Shown: piece by piece, positions 1-8,502 of the stretch
Layout: each line of letters starts with the position of its first letter
How positions within the stretch are numbered: position 1 is the stretch's first letter
NCBI RefSeq assembly: GCF_036345995.1
Contig: NZ_CP107796.1
Location: 4,588,001-4,652,000, forward strand
DNA from: Streptomyces sp. NBC_00557
GTDB lineage: Bacteria > Actinomycetota > Actinomycetes > Streptomycetales > Streptomycetaceae
Direction of reading: 5' to 3'
Length of the DNA: 64,000 bases
Program-made: the position numbers and the translations under genes
Notes under the pieces: generated by a model
Databases searched by the model: none
What the model saw: only the letters and a program-made list of their open reading frames with translations
What the model was told of the DNA's origin: nothing

Positions 1-2
1 GC

Positions 3-536
3 TCGGAGGGCACCTGCGTGGCCTCGTCCACCGTCACCGCCCGCGCCATGGTCGACCCCCTCTACGCGCTCGGCATCACCGGCGGGCCCAGCGGGCAGGA
101 GGACGACCCCGAGGCCTTCAAGCGGCGCCTGGTGGCCGAGCAGCACCGGCTGCACACGGAGGGGCACGGCGGCGACCACTGGGAGGGCATGGGTCCCGAC
201 GGGCAGGAGCACATCGCCGACACCACCCTCGGCGCCGCCACCGGCGACGACTACCAGCGCCACGACCTCGGGAGCGCCGACGACCGCAGGGCGGTGCTGA
301 GCGACGTCGAGAAGGCGGTCGCGGACGGCCGCCCGGTGCCGGTCGACGTCCAGGGCAAGGACGGCGCCCACGCGATGACCATCATCGCCCAGGACGGCGA
401 CCGGCTGCAGGTCTACAACCCCTGGGGCACGACCACCTGGGTCAGCGAGAACGACTTCATCAACGGACACATGGGCAAGGCAGCGGACAGTGGACTCAAC
501 GACGCGTACAGCGTGTACCTCCCGACGGCCAAGTAG
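3..536 (+). CDS. Papain/calpain-like cysteine peptidase domain, C-terminal part (5' end outside window)
   Basis: The reading frame is already open at the first base, so only the last ~178 residues are visible. A Cys in the context EGTCVASS (Cys codon 15-17) near the visible start, a His in GAHAMTI and an NPWG motif ~15 residues later match the Cys/His/Asn order of clan CA peptidases; NPWG is the calpain form of the Asn box. Probable role is a cysteine protease domain at the end of a larger protein. The next gene starts inside its last codons and encodes a chagasin-like cysteine-protease inhibitor, which supports the peptidase reading. Substrate and localisation cannot be judged without the N-terminus. 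Confidence 0.6.
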   Translation, partial: SEGTCVASSTVTARAMVDPLYALGITGGPSGQEDDPEAFKRRLVAEQHRLHTEGHGGDHWEGMGPDGQEHIADTTLGAATGDDYQRHDLGSADDRRAVLSDVEKAVADGRPVPVDVQGKDGAHAMTIIAQDGDRLQVYNPWGTTTWVSENDFINGHMGKAADSGLNDAYSVYLPTAK

Positions 537-1014
537 CCGACGCCCTCGGCGCCGGGGCGGGGCCGCGGGCGGCGCGGTCGCGGGCCTCGCGCTGCTGACG
601 CTCGTCACGGGCTGCGGGTCGGGCACGGGCGAGCAGGCCCCCGTCGCGCACCCCACCGGCGAATCCCGCATCACCGCGAAGGTCGGGGAGCGCTTCACGC
701 TCACCGTCCGCCAGAACGCCTCCACCCGTGAGCACTGGTACCTGTCCGGCCCCCGGCCCGACACCGGCGTGGTCCGCGAGCGCGGGCAGCACAGCTCCCC
801 GGACTCCGGCGGCAAACACCTGGTCGGCGGGGGCAGCAGCCTCACCTTCACCTTCGAGGCCACCGGCAGGGGCAGCACCCGGATCGTGCTGACCCACTGC
901 ACGTTCGCCACCACCTGCGACGAGGACGGCGGCGGCACCCCGGCACCGGCGTCGACCGCGCCGTACCGGCAGTCCGCGCCGCAGCGCGTCACCTACACCG
1001 TCACCGTCCGCTGA
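490..1014 (+). CDS. Chagasin-like (I42) protease-inhibitor lipoprotein
   Basis: A 174-residue protein with an Arg-rich n-region, a hydrophobic segment and the lipobox LVTGC near residue 42, so it should be lipid-anchored outside the membrane. The mature part has the beta-rich layout of chagasin/I42 inhibitors: GERFTLTVRQNAST followed by HWYLSG (counterpart of the NPTTGY-W loop), a Gly-rich segment and LTFTFEATGRGSTRIVL. The family inhibits papain-like cysteine proteases. The GTG start overlaps the upstream peptidase gene by 47 bp and no other start codon precedes the signal peptide. An inhibitor encoded directly behind a cysteine peptidase suggests a protease/inhibitor pair; the I42 assignment rests on pattern, not on a search. 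Confidence 0.6.
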   Translation: MDSTTRTACTSRRPSSRRPRRRGGAAGGAVAGLALLTLVTGCGSGTGEQAPVAHPTGESRITAKVGERFTLTVRQNASTREHWYLSGPRPDTGVVRERGQHSSPDSGGKHLVGGGSSLTFTFEATGRGSTRIVLTHCTFATTCDEDGGGTPAPASTAPYRQSAPQRVTYTVTVR

Positions 1015-1040
1015 GCCGGCCCACCCCCCGAGACCGGAAC

Positions 1041-1457
1041 ATGAACCCCGTGCCGAACCCCGCCCCGCGCCTCCCGGACCGCACCGACGACGAGCTGGCC
1101 CGGCTCGACATCACCACCCTGGTCCGCTACGGCCTCACCGCACCGCCCGGCCCCCGGCGCACCGCCCTGTTCGGCGACGGCGCCGTGGGCGCGGCCGTGC
1201 TGCTCGACCGCCTCGGCACCCGGCCGCGCTCGGTGGCCTTCCTCGCCGACACCGTCCGGGCCGGCGGCCTCGCCTACGCCGCCGGGCTCCCCGAGCCGCT
1301 GCCGCGCCCGGAGGCGACGGCCGTCGTCTGCGACTGGCTGACCGCGGGCGCCGGACTCGCGGCCGGCGTCGACGCCGACGACACCGCCGCCCGCTGGCTG
1401 CGTGCCGTCGCGACGGTCGTCGAGCTGCGGCAGCGGACGAGGGCCGCACGGAGCTGA
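1041..1457 (+). CDS. Hypothetical small cytoplasmic protein
   Basis: 138 residues beginning with ATG, 26 bp after the inhibitor gene and in the same direction. Rich in Ala, Arg and Asp, with no signal peptide and no membrane segment. Codon use is typical of the neighbourhood. The C-terminal half is predicted mainly helical (DDTAARWLRAVATVVELRQR). It resembles small helical proteins encoded beside secretion or FHA-type clusters, but I do not recognise a family. It probably belongs to the same transcription unit as the two genes upstream. Confidence 0.55.
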   Translation: MNPVPNPAPRLPDRTDDELARLDITTLVRYGLTAPPGPRRTALFGDGAVGAAVLLDRLGTRPRSVAFLADTVRAGGLAYAAGLPEPLPRPEATAVVCDWLTAGAGLAAGVDADDTAARWLRAVATVVELRQRTRAARS

Positions 1458-1470
1458 CCTGCCGCGGGCC

Positions 1471-2877
1471 TCACGCGCCGGCCGTCCCGAGGAACACCGG
1501 GTTGGTGAACGCGGCCATCATCCCGGGGACCGGCCCGAGCGCCGTCTCGTGCCGCAGTTCGGCGCGCACGTACGCGGCGTACGCCGGAGTCGTACGCCAC
1601 TCCACCACCTCCGCCCCGGACACGGGCAGCGGGCCGCTGCGGAACAGCACGCCCTGGTCGGTGACGAAGCGGACCGAGCAGCGCGGGGCGCCCGAGACCG
1701 TCAGCCTGGCCGTCACCGGGGTATCGGCGCCGACCGCCAACCGCTCGCCGAGCCCGGCCCGTTCACCGCTCGCGGCGCTGACGGTGAAGTCCAGCGAGAC
1801 GGTCCGCGACTCGGCCACGTACGACCGTCCCGCCCGCAGCCCGGCGAGGATCGCCCGACGGCTCAGCTCCTCGGCGAGGACGACCGTCTGCGGGTGCCCG
1901 ACGACGTCCGGGTCCCGGTGCGCGTCGCTGTTGCCCATGGCCGGCAGCCAGGCCCCCTCCTCGCGCACGGAGGCGACGAGCAGCCCGTCCCAGGCGGCCA
2001 GCGCCACCTCGTCGTCGGGCGTCCACATCCCGTTCCACACCTCCACCGCGTCCGCCTCGGCGAACCCGGACTTCCAGGCGCAGCCGACGCAGTCCGCGTA
2101 CGGGTGGGCCGGCACGACCAGGCCGCCGGCGTCGCGGATCACCCGCGCGAAGTGCGGCCAGCGCCGGTCCCGGGCCCGGTAGCGCCAGTCGACGAAGGTG
2201 CCGGGGCCGGTGCCGAGGGCCAGCACATGGCCGTTCCTGGTCGTGACCTCCTCGCCGAGCAGCACCAGCAGGTCGTCGCCGGCCGCGTCGGCCCAGTGGG
2301 CGTGCGAGGCGTGGGTGTTGTGGTCGGAGCTGCCCACGAAGTCCAGCCCCGCCGCGCGGGCCAGCGCCGCGATCTCGGCCGGGGTGCGGCGCCCGTCGGA
2401 GTGCCAGGAGTGCAGATGGCAGTCGCCCCGGTACCAGTCCCGGCCCCGGCCCCGGGCGCGCTCCGGCGGGTACACCGGCTGCGGGGCGGCGCCGGGCTCC
2501 CCCGGCGTCAGCGTCACGGTCACCTCGTACGACAGCCCCTGCGGGGCCACGGTGTACGGCCCGAGCGCGATGTGCCAGGTACCGGGGTGCAGCGGGCCGG
2601 GGAGGTAGCCGGGGGTGGCGTCGTCGGCCCGGACGAAGAACTCCGTGCGGGCGCCTCCGGACCAGCCCCGGAACCCCGGCCCGCCGACCTCGGTGCCGCG
2701 CTCGTCGAACAGGCCGATGTCGAGGGCGTTGCCGGGGGTGCCGGCGGGCGTGGCGGGCCGGTCGTAGGTGTAGGAGACGTGTACTTCCCGTGTGCCGGGC
2801 GGAACGTCGAAGGGCAGGTACACGTAGTCCGGTGAGCCGGGGGCGAGGGTGCCGCGCAACGTCGTCACGGCTTCCAC
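1471..2877 (-). CDS. PHP-domain metal-dependent hydrolase (CehA/McbA type)
   Basis: 468 residues from a GTG at 2877 (another in-frame GTG at 2868). An N-terminal beta domain of ~170 residues precedes a PHP (polymerase and histidinol phosphatase) domain. Visible metal-ligand motifs are GDCHLHSWHSDG, the SSDHNTHAS motif, a GEEVTTRNGHVLALG stretch, VVPAHPYAD and GNSDAHRDPD, which follow the family order H-x-H, D-H, E, H, D-x-H. PHP proteins hydrolyse phosphoesters or related bonds with two or three metal ions. There is no clear signal peptide. The gene points leftward, convergent with the preceding operon and divergent from fbiC. Substrate unknown. Confidence 0.75.
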   Translation of the reverse strand: MEAVTTLRGTLAPGSPDYVYLPFDVPPGTREVHVSYTYDRPATPAGTPGNALDIGLFDERGTEVGGPGFRGWSGGARTEFFVRADDATPGYLPGPLHPGTWHIALGPYTVAPQGLSYEVTVTLTPGEPGAAPQPVYPPERARGRGRDWYRGDCHLHSWHSDGRRTPAEIAALARAAGLDFVGSSDHNTHASHAHWADAAGDDLLVLLGEEVTTRNGHVLALGTGPGTFVDWRYRARDRRWPHFARVIRDAGGLVVPAHPYADCVGCAWKSGFAEADAVEVWNGMWTPDDEVALAAWDGLLVASVREEGAWLPAMGNSDAHRDPDVVGHPQTVVLAEELSRRAILAGLRAGRSYVAESRTVSLDFTVSAASGERAGLGERLAVGADTPVTARLTVSGAPRCSVRFVTDQGVLFRSGPLPVSGAEVVEWRTTPAYAAYVRAELRHETALGPVPGMMAAFTNPVFLGTAGA

Positions 2878-2940
2878 GGTAGGCGCGGTTCGGGGGCGCG
2901 GACAGTGGGTGGCCGAGGCGAGGGGGAGTGCTGGGCGAGG

Positions 2941-3202
2941 ACGGTGGTGCCGGTGCCGGGCCGAGTGCCCCGCCGGGAACAGGTCCGGGACCGGATACGG
3001 CTCACTCAGGCCCTGTGGTCCGGGGAACCGGCGTCCTGCGACGGCGAGTTCGCGAGCGTCCGGGCCGGGCACGCGTACCCCGGGCCGGTGCGCGGGCCGC
3101 GCGGCCGGATCACGGGCCCGCGCACGCTCGTCGGCGGGGCGGCCGTGGGCCGCGACACCGCCGCGCTGGTGCCGCGGGGCGCCGGACGAGTGCGCGCGGT
3201 AC
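2941..3202 (+). pseudogene. Relic of an LLM-class (F420-dependent) oxidoreductase
   Basis: In frame 1, upstream of fbiC, an open stretch reads like the middle of a luciferase-like monooxygenase: LTQALWSGEPASCDGEF, then VRAGHAYPGPV, then a Gly-rich TLVGGAAVG. In intact family members the corresponding sequence follows an R(L)xEAL-type helix with ALWSGEP and a D-G-E-F/Y pair. Only ~85 residues remain, with no plausible start, and the frame runs into fbiC. Many actinobacterial members of this family use coenzyme F420, so a relic beside the F420-precursor gene is notable. Judged by eye from a family pattern. Confidence 0.4.
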
Positions 3203-3232
3203 GTTCCCTGATCACGCTCGTATGCTCGAGGG

Positions 3233-5818
3233 ATGACGACTTCCGCGACCTCCGGAACCGGACCGACCGAGAACTCCATGCGTCGCGCCCTCAAACGCGC
3301 CCGGGACGGCGTCGCCCTCGACGTCGCCGAGGCGGCGGTGCTGCTCCAGGCGCGGGGCGAGGATCTGACCGACCTCGCCGCGTCCGCCGCCCGGGTGCGC
3401 GACGCGGGTCTCGAACAGGCGGGCCGTCCCGGTGTCATCACGTACTCGAAGAGCGTCTTCATCCCCCTCACCCGGCTGTGCCGGGACAAGTGCCACTACT
3501 GCACCTTCGTCACCGTCCCCGGCAAGCTGCGCCGCGCCGGGCACGGGATGTTCATGTCCCCGGACGAGGTGCTGGACATCGCCCGCAAGGGCGCGGCGCT
3601 CGGCTGCAAGGAAGCCCTGATCACCCTCGGCGACAAGCCGGAGGACCGCTGGCCGGAAGCGCGCGAATGGCTCGACGCGCACGGCTACGACGACACCATC
3701 GCCTACGTCCGCGCCGTCTCCATCCGCATCCTGGAGGAGACGGGCCTGCTGCCCCACCTCAACCCGGGCGTCATGACCTGGACGGACTTCCAGCGGCTGA
3801 AGCCGGTGGCCCCCTCCATGGGCATGATGCTGGAGACGACCGCGACCCGCCTGTGGTCCGAGCCCGGCGGCCCCCACTACGGCTCCCCGGACAAGGAACC
3901 CGCCGTGCGGCTGCGGGTGCTGGAGGACGCGGGCCGCTCCTCCGTCCCCTTCACCTCGGGGCTGCTGATCGGCATCGGCGAGACGTACGAGGAGCGGGCG
4001 GAGTCCCTCTTCGCCCTGCGCAAGGTCTCCCGGGCCTACCACGGCATCCAGGAGCTGATCATCCAGAACTTCCGCGCCAAGCCGGACACGGCGATGCGCG
4101 GCATGCCGGACGCCGAACTGGACGAGCTGGTCGCGACGGTGGCCGTCGCCCGGCACATCATGGGCCCGGCCGCCTGCCTCCAGGCCCCGCCCAACCTGGT
4201 CGACGCCGAGTACGAGCGGCTGATCGGCGCCGGCATCGACGACTGGGGCGGGGTGTCGCCCCTGACCATCGACCACGTCAACCCCGAGCGCCCCTGGCCG
4301 CAGATCGAGGAGCTGGCCGCGCGGTCGGCCGCCGCCGGCTTCGAACTGCGCGAACGCCTCTGCGTCTACCCCGAGTTCGTGCGCCGCGGCGAGCCCTGGC
4401 TGGACCCGCGGCTGCGCCCGCACGTGAGCGCGCTGGCCGACCCGGAGACGGGCCTGGCCCGCCCCGGCGCCCTTCCCCGGGGCCTGCCCTGGCAGGAGCC
4501 GGAGGAGGCGTTCACGGCCACCGGCCGCACGGACCTGCACGCCTCGATCGACACCGAGGGCCGTACGAAGGACCGGCGCGACGACTTCGACGAGGTGTAC
4601 GGCGACTGGGAGGCGCTGCGCGAGGCGGCCGCCCCCGGCATGGCGCCGGAGCGCATCGACACGGACGTACGGCAGGCGCTGGCGACGGCGGCCGACGACC
4701 CGACGAGGCTCACCGACGCCGAGGCGCTGGCCCTGCTGCACGCGGACGGCCCGGCGCTGGACGCGTTGTGCCGGGTGGCCGACGACGTGCGCAGGTCGGC
4801 GGTCGGCGACGACGTGACGTACATCGTCACCCGCAACATCAACTTCACCAACGTCTGCTACACCGGCTGCCGTTTCTGCGCGTTCGCGCAGCGCCGCACG
4901 GACGCCGACGCCTACACGCTCTCCCTGGAGCAGGTCGCCGACCGCGCCCAGCAGGCCTGGGACGTGGGCGCGGTCGAGGTGTGCATGCAGGGCGGCATCC
5001 ACCCGGACCTGCCCGGCACGGCGTACTTCGACATCGCGAAGGCGGTGAAGTCCCGCGTCCCCGGCATGCACGTGCACGCCTTCTCCCCGATGGAGGTGGT
5101 GAACGGCGCGACCCGCACCGGCATGTCCGTCCGGGAGTGGCTGACGGCGGCCAAGGAGGCGGGCCTGGACTCCATCCCGGGGACGGCGGCGGAGATCCTC
5201 GACGACGAGGTCCGCTGGGTGCTGACCAAGGGCAAGCTGCCGACGGCCACCTGGATCGAGGTGATCACCACGGCCCATGAGCTGGGCATCCGCTCGTCCT
5301 CGACGATGATGTACGGCCATGTCGACCAGCCCCGCCACTGGCTGGGCCATCTGCGCACGCTGGCCCGGATCCAGCGCGAGACGGGCGGCTTCACGGAGTT
5401 CGTCACCCTGCCCTTCATCCACACCAACGCCCCGGTCTACCTGGCCGGCATCGCCCGGCCGGGCCCGACGGCCAGGGACAACAGGGCGGTCACCGCGATG
5501 GCCCGGCTCCTCCTCCACCCCTGGATCCCCAATATCCAGACAAGCTGGGTCAAACTGGGTACGGAGGGTGCGGCGGAGATGCTCCGCTCCGGCGCGAACG
5601 ACCTGGGCGGCACGCTGATGGAGGAGACGATCTCCCGGATGGCCGGCTCCTCCTACGGCTCCTACAAGTCGGTCCGCGACCTGATCGCCGTGGCCGAGAC
5701 GGCCGGCCGCCCGGCGAAACCGCGCACCACGCTCTACGGCGAGGTGCCCGAGGAGCGGCGACGGGCGGCGGAGGCCTCCGACGGACACCTGCCGGAACTT
5801 CTGCCGGTCCTGGACTGA
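3233..5818 (+). CDS. fbiC: FO synthase, fused CofG/CofH radical SAM enzyme
   Basis: 861 residues. It makes 7,8-didemethyl-8-hydroxy-5-deazariboflavin (FO), the chromophore of coenzyme F420, from tyrosine and 5-amino-6-ribitylamino-uracil. Two radical SAM halves are fused as usual in actinobacteria. The N-terminal CofG half carries a C-x3-C-x2-C cluster motif (CRDKCHYC, Cys83/87/90); the C-terminal CofH half has the second (CYTGCRFC, Cys542/546/549). Conserved family stretches such as QNFRAKPDT and [12 protein letters not shown] are intact. The ATG at 3233 follows a GAGGG ribosome site. Length is as expected for FbiC. It stands alone, with an LLM oxidoreductase relic immediately upstream. Confidence 0.95.
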   Translation: MTTSATSGTGPTENSMRRALKRARDGVALDVAEAAVLLQARGEDLTDLAASAARVRDAGLEQAGRPGVITYSKSVFIPLTRLCRDKCHYCTFVTVPGKLRRAGHGMFMSPDEVLDIARKGAALGCKEALITLGDKPEDRWPEAREWLDAHGYDDTIAYVRAVSIRILEETGLLPHLNPGVMTWTDFQRLKPVAPSMGMMLETTATRLWSEPGGPHYGSPDKEPAVRLRVLEDAGRSSVPFTSGLLIGIGETYEERAESLFALRKVSRAYHGIQELIIQNFRAKPDTAMRGMPDAELDELVATVAVARHIMGPAACLQAPPNLVDAEYERLIGAGIDDWGGVSPLTIDHVNPERPWPQIEELAARSAAAGFELRERLCVYPEFVRRGEPWLDPRLRPHVSALADPETGLARPGALPRGLPWQEPEEAFTATGRTDLHASIDTEGRTKDRRDDFDEVYGDWEALREAAAPGMAPERIDTDVRQALATAADDPTRLTDAEALALLHADGPALDALCRVADDVRRSAVGDDVTYIVTRNINFTNVCYTGCRFCAFAQRRTDADAYTLSLEQVADRAQQAWDVGAVEVCMQGGIHPDLPGTAYFDIAKAVKSRVPGMHVHAFSPMEVVNGATRTGMSVREWLTAAKEAGLDSIPGTAAEILDDEVRWVLTKGKLPTATWIEVITTAHELGIRSSSTMMYGHVDQPRHWLGHLRTLARIQRETGGFTEFVTLPFIHTNAPVYLAGIARPGPTARDNRAVTAMARLLLHPWIPNIQTSWVKLGTEGAAEMLRSGANDLGGTLMEETISRMAGSSYGSYKSVRDLIAVAETAGRPAKPRTTLYGEVPEERRRAAEASDGHLPELLPVLD

Positions 5819-5883
5819 GTACGATGATCCGACCCCCGACCCCGGAAGGGGCCCCATACGCCTAGCGTCAGGAGAAGCGTCCC

Positions 5884-6447
5884 GTGGCTGCCCGACTGCC
5901 CTCGTGGGCCTGGGTCACCGGCCTGACGGCGGGAGCGACCGCGGTGGTGGTCGCGCTCGCCGTACAGGCGGACCACGGGCCGCGTCCGATCGCCGCCGTC
6001 GCCAAGCCGAGCCCCTCGGCGTCGGCCGGCGCCCACGGGCCCGCGACGCCGAAGACACCGGCCGCGCCCGCCCTGCCGGACGATTCCGGCACGGGCCGCC
6101 GGATCGTGTACTCCCTCTCCGAGAAGCGGGTCTGGCTGGTCGACGCCACGGGCAAGCCGACCCGCACGTTCACGGTGTGGCCGGGCACGGTGAACCCGCA
6201 GCCCGGCCGGTACTCGATCACCCTGCGCACCCAGTCCCTGCGCGGCTCCGACGGCGTACAGGTCGAGCACATCATGTACTTCACCAAGGCGCAGGGCGTG
6301 AACATCGCCTTCTCCAACGCCCTGGACGGCTCCTCGCCGCCCCCGGCGGACGGCAAGAAACTGGGCGGCATCCGCCTCCACAAGGAAGACGGCGCCGCCC
6401 TGTGGTCCTTCGGCGATCAGGGCACCGGCGTCACGGTCGTCAGATAG
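5884..6447 (+). CDS. Exported YkuD-like protein without catalytic cysteine
   Basis: 187 residues from a GTG preceded by AGGAGAAG. Residues ~8-27 form a signal anchor, then a Pro/Ala/Ser linker to about 70, then a globular domain (RRIVYSLSEKRVWLVDATG, then RTFTVWPGTVNPQPGRYSI). This resembles the beta-strand layout of L,D-transpeptidase (YkuD) domains, but the usual C-terminal His/SxGCxR box is absent: the corresponding end reads LGGIRLHKEDGAALWSFG with no Cys. A non-catalytic extracytoplasmic wall-associated role is therefore the most I would infer. It is 65 bp downstream of fbiC and overlaps the following convergent gene by 8 bp. Confidence 0.6.
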   Translation: MAARLPSWAWVTGLTAGATAVVVALAVQADHGPRPIAAVAKPSPSASAGAHGPATPKTPAAPALPDDSGTGRRIVYSLSEKRVWLVDATGKPTRTFTVWPGTVNPQPGRYSITLRTQSLRGSDGVQVEHIMYFTKAQGVNIAFSNALDGSSPPPADGKKLGGIRLHKEDGAALWSFGDQGTGVTVVR

Positions 6448-6946
6448 CGTCCGCCCGCCGCGCGGGCAGCAGATTCACGATCAACGCCACGCCGCTGAGC
6501 AGGAACACCCGGGTCGCGGCGTCCAGCCCGTTCCAGGTCTTCGACTGCCACATCGCGAACCACTCACCGCCGATCGCGATGAACCCGGCGCCGAAGAGGA
6601 GCAGCAGCATCAGCAGCCCGTAGGTGGATATGCGCCGGGCGAGGTCGTCCTTGCGCCACGCCCACAGCACGGTCCCCCCGATCAGCACGAGGGCCGCCAC
6701 GGTCTCCCACACGATGATCGCGACATAAGCGGTGTCCTGCAGCCCGGTACTGGTGATGGCCCGCCCCATCAGGTCCGGGTCCCTGAAGGTGGTGTCCATC
6801 GCCAGCACATGCCGCACGAACTGCTGGTTCGTTCCGAAGTCGGTGATGTTCCCGAGCGCGACCAGGGCGATGTAGAGGGCGAGTATGCCGGTGAGCACAC
6901 CGGCGGCAAGCGTGAGGCCGGAGTTGCGTGTGGGGGTGGTGGTCAT
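6440..6946 (-). CDS. DUF2165-type small integral membrane protein
   Basis: 168 residues from an ATG at 6946 with GGAGAA upstream. Four hydrophobic segments are visible (near residues 8-28, 68-92, 102-125 and 140-160). Between the first and second is the stretch ALGNITDFGTNQQFVRHVL with MDTTF and MGRAITS following, the hallmark of DUF2165 predicted membrane proteins. Function of the family is unknown. Convergent with the preceding exported protein (8-bp overlap) and divergent from the P-loop/TPR gene at 7032. Confidence 0.7.
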   Translation of the reverse strand: MTTTPTRNSGLTLAAGVLTGILALYIALVALGNITDFGTNQQFVRHVLAMDTTFRDPDLMGRAITSTGLQDTAYVAIIVWETVAALVLIGGTVLWAWRKDDLARRISTYGLLMLLLLFGAGFIAIGGEWFAMWQSKTWNGLDAATRVFLLSGVALIVNLLPARRADAI

Positions 6947-7031
6947 GGCTGAATTCTCCACCGCCACGGGCCGGGTGAGCGCGTGGGCATTGCGCCAGAA
7001 TGAGAGCGCGGGCTGCGGGAGGGGCTGACGG

Positions 7032-8312
7032 ATGGCGCAGGCACGGCCGTCGATGCAGGAGCTGATCGGACGGCGCAGACGGGCGGGATTCATCGGCCGC
7101 GGCGACGAACGGGCCGCGTTCCGGGCCAACTTGGACCTTCCGCCCGAGGACGAACGCCACCGCTTCCTCTTCCACATCCACGGCCACGCGGGCGTCGGAA
7201 AGACCTTCCTCGCCCGGGAGTTGGAGCAGATCGCCCGAGAACGCGGAGCGCTGACGGCGTACGTCGACGAGAGCACCGGGAGCGTGCCGGAGGCGATGGC
7301 GGCGATCTGCCGCGAGTTCACCGGTCAGGGACGCGAGTTCAGGAAACTCGAGCGCGCGCTGGCCTCGTACCGGGAACGCCGGCACGAGGCGGAGGCGGTG
7401 GCCGCCGGCCTGGCGTCGGCGCAGGACGGCCCGTCACCGGTGACGGCCACGGCGGTCCGGGCGGGGCTGGCGGGACTGGGGCTGATCCCCGGCGCCGGCC
7501 CGTTCGTGGGAGCGGTCGACCCGGCCCAGGTCGCCCAGTACGCCGACCGGTTGCGCCGGGGACTCAGCGCACGGTTCAGCAGCCAGGACGATGTGCAGCT
7601 GGTGCTCTCTCCCGAGCGCGCGCTGACCCCGCGGTACCTGGACCGAGCGCTGTCCCGGGAACCGGATTACGGCTGGGCGCTGGGCCGACGCGGCCTGGCC
7701 GCTCTGGACGTCGGCCGCACGGAGCGCGCCCTGGCCGACCTGGACCGGTGCATCGCCCTGGACGCGGACGCCCCCTGGGCTCGCGCACAGGCCGTACGGC
7801 TGCTCATACGGTGCGGTCGCTGGCCGGAAGCCCTCGAACGGCTGGCGGAAGCGGACCTCTCGGGAGCCCCCGACACGCTCCTGGACGAGCTGCGGGCAGA
7901 GGTCTACCGGCACGACCGGCAGTGGGCGGCGGCCGAGCGGGTGGCCGAGCGGATGCGCTCCGAGGACCCGTTCACCGGCACCTTCGACCTCGCCCTGGCC
8001 GTGAGCGGATCCCGCGGCCTGCGGCCGGCCGTACCCCTGTGGCAGGAGGTCGGACGTCTGGCGGACACCGCCGACGACGGCTACCCCTTCGTCCGGTGCG
8101 TCCTGGGCTGCGCCCTCGGTGAGTGGGGCGGCGCGGATGTGGCACTCGCCGGCGTCCTGGCCGAGGAACAGGCCTGGGACGACCTGGCCCTGCTGGCTGC
8201 CGTACTCATCGAGCTGCTGTCCGCGCCCGGAGCGGACCGAGCCCGCGTCGCGCCCCGGCTGTCGGCGGTCGTAACGGCCCGGGACGCCGTCCAGGCACGC
8301 TACGCGGAGTGA
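7032..8312 (+). CDS. P-loop NTPase/TPR protein, probably internally deleted
   Basis: 426 residues from an ATG preceded by GGGAGGGG. The N-terminus has a Walker A loop (HGHAGVGKTF, about residues 51-60) as in AAA/STAND proteins. After residue ~195 (FSSQDDVQLVLSPERALTP) the sequence passes straight into TPR-like helices (YLDRALSREPDYGWALGRRG and following) that continue to the C-terminus. A Walker B/sensor region and the rest of the ATPase domain are not visible between Walker A and the TPRs, so an in-frame deletion joining two parts of a larger protein is likely. Such Streptomyces proteins are thought to be signal-responsive scaffolds. Whether this one works is uncertain. Confidence 0.7.
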   Translation: MAQARPSMQELIGRRRRAGFIGRGDERAAFRANLDLPPEDERHRFLFHIHGHAGVGKTFLARELEQIARERGALTAYVDESTGSVPEAMAAICREFTGQGREFRKLERALASYRERRHEAEAVAAGLASAQDGPSPVTATAVRAGLAGLGLIPGAGPFVGAVDPAQVAQYADRLRRGLSARFSSQDDVQLVLSPERALTPRYLDRALSREPDYGWALGRRGLAALDVGRTERALADLDRCIALDADAPWARAQAVRLLIRCGRWPEALERLAEADLSGAPDTLLDELRAEVYRHDRQWAAAERVAERMRSEDPFTGTFDLALAVSGSRGLRPAVPLWQEVGRLADTADDGYPFVRCVLGCALGEWGGADVALAGVLAEEQAWDDLALLAAVLIELLSAPGADRARVAPRLSAVVTARDAVQARYAE

Positions 8313-8502
8313 GCGGCGAAGGGTGAGCGCCGGCGCCCAGTGATCCCACAGCCTCGGCTGACCGGATCGCCGACGGGGGCGAAGCGCTCGTAGCCGGCCG
8401 GGAATGACCAGTGGAGGCCGATTTGCCCCCGTGAACGGATCGTTCCCCGTCGATTACAGTGCCTAGCGTCGTACGGACGGACGGTGCCGTGGGGAGGTCT
8501 GG

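Noticed and set aside
3212..5857. 881-codon open frame on the minus strand
   Set aside because: Mirror of fbiC caused by high GC at third positions; composition Arg/Gly/His/Val-rich, no start or domain.
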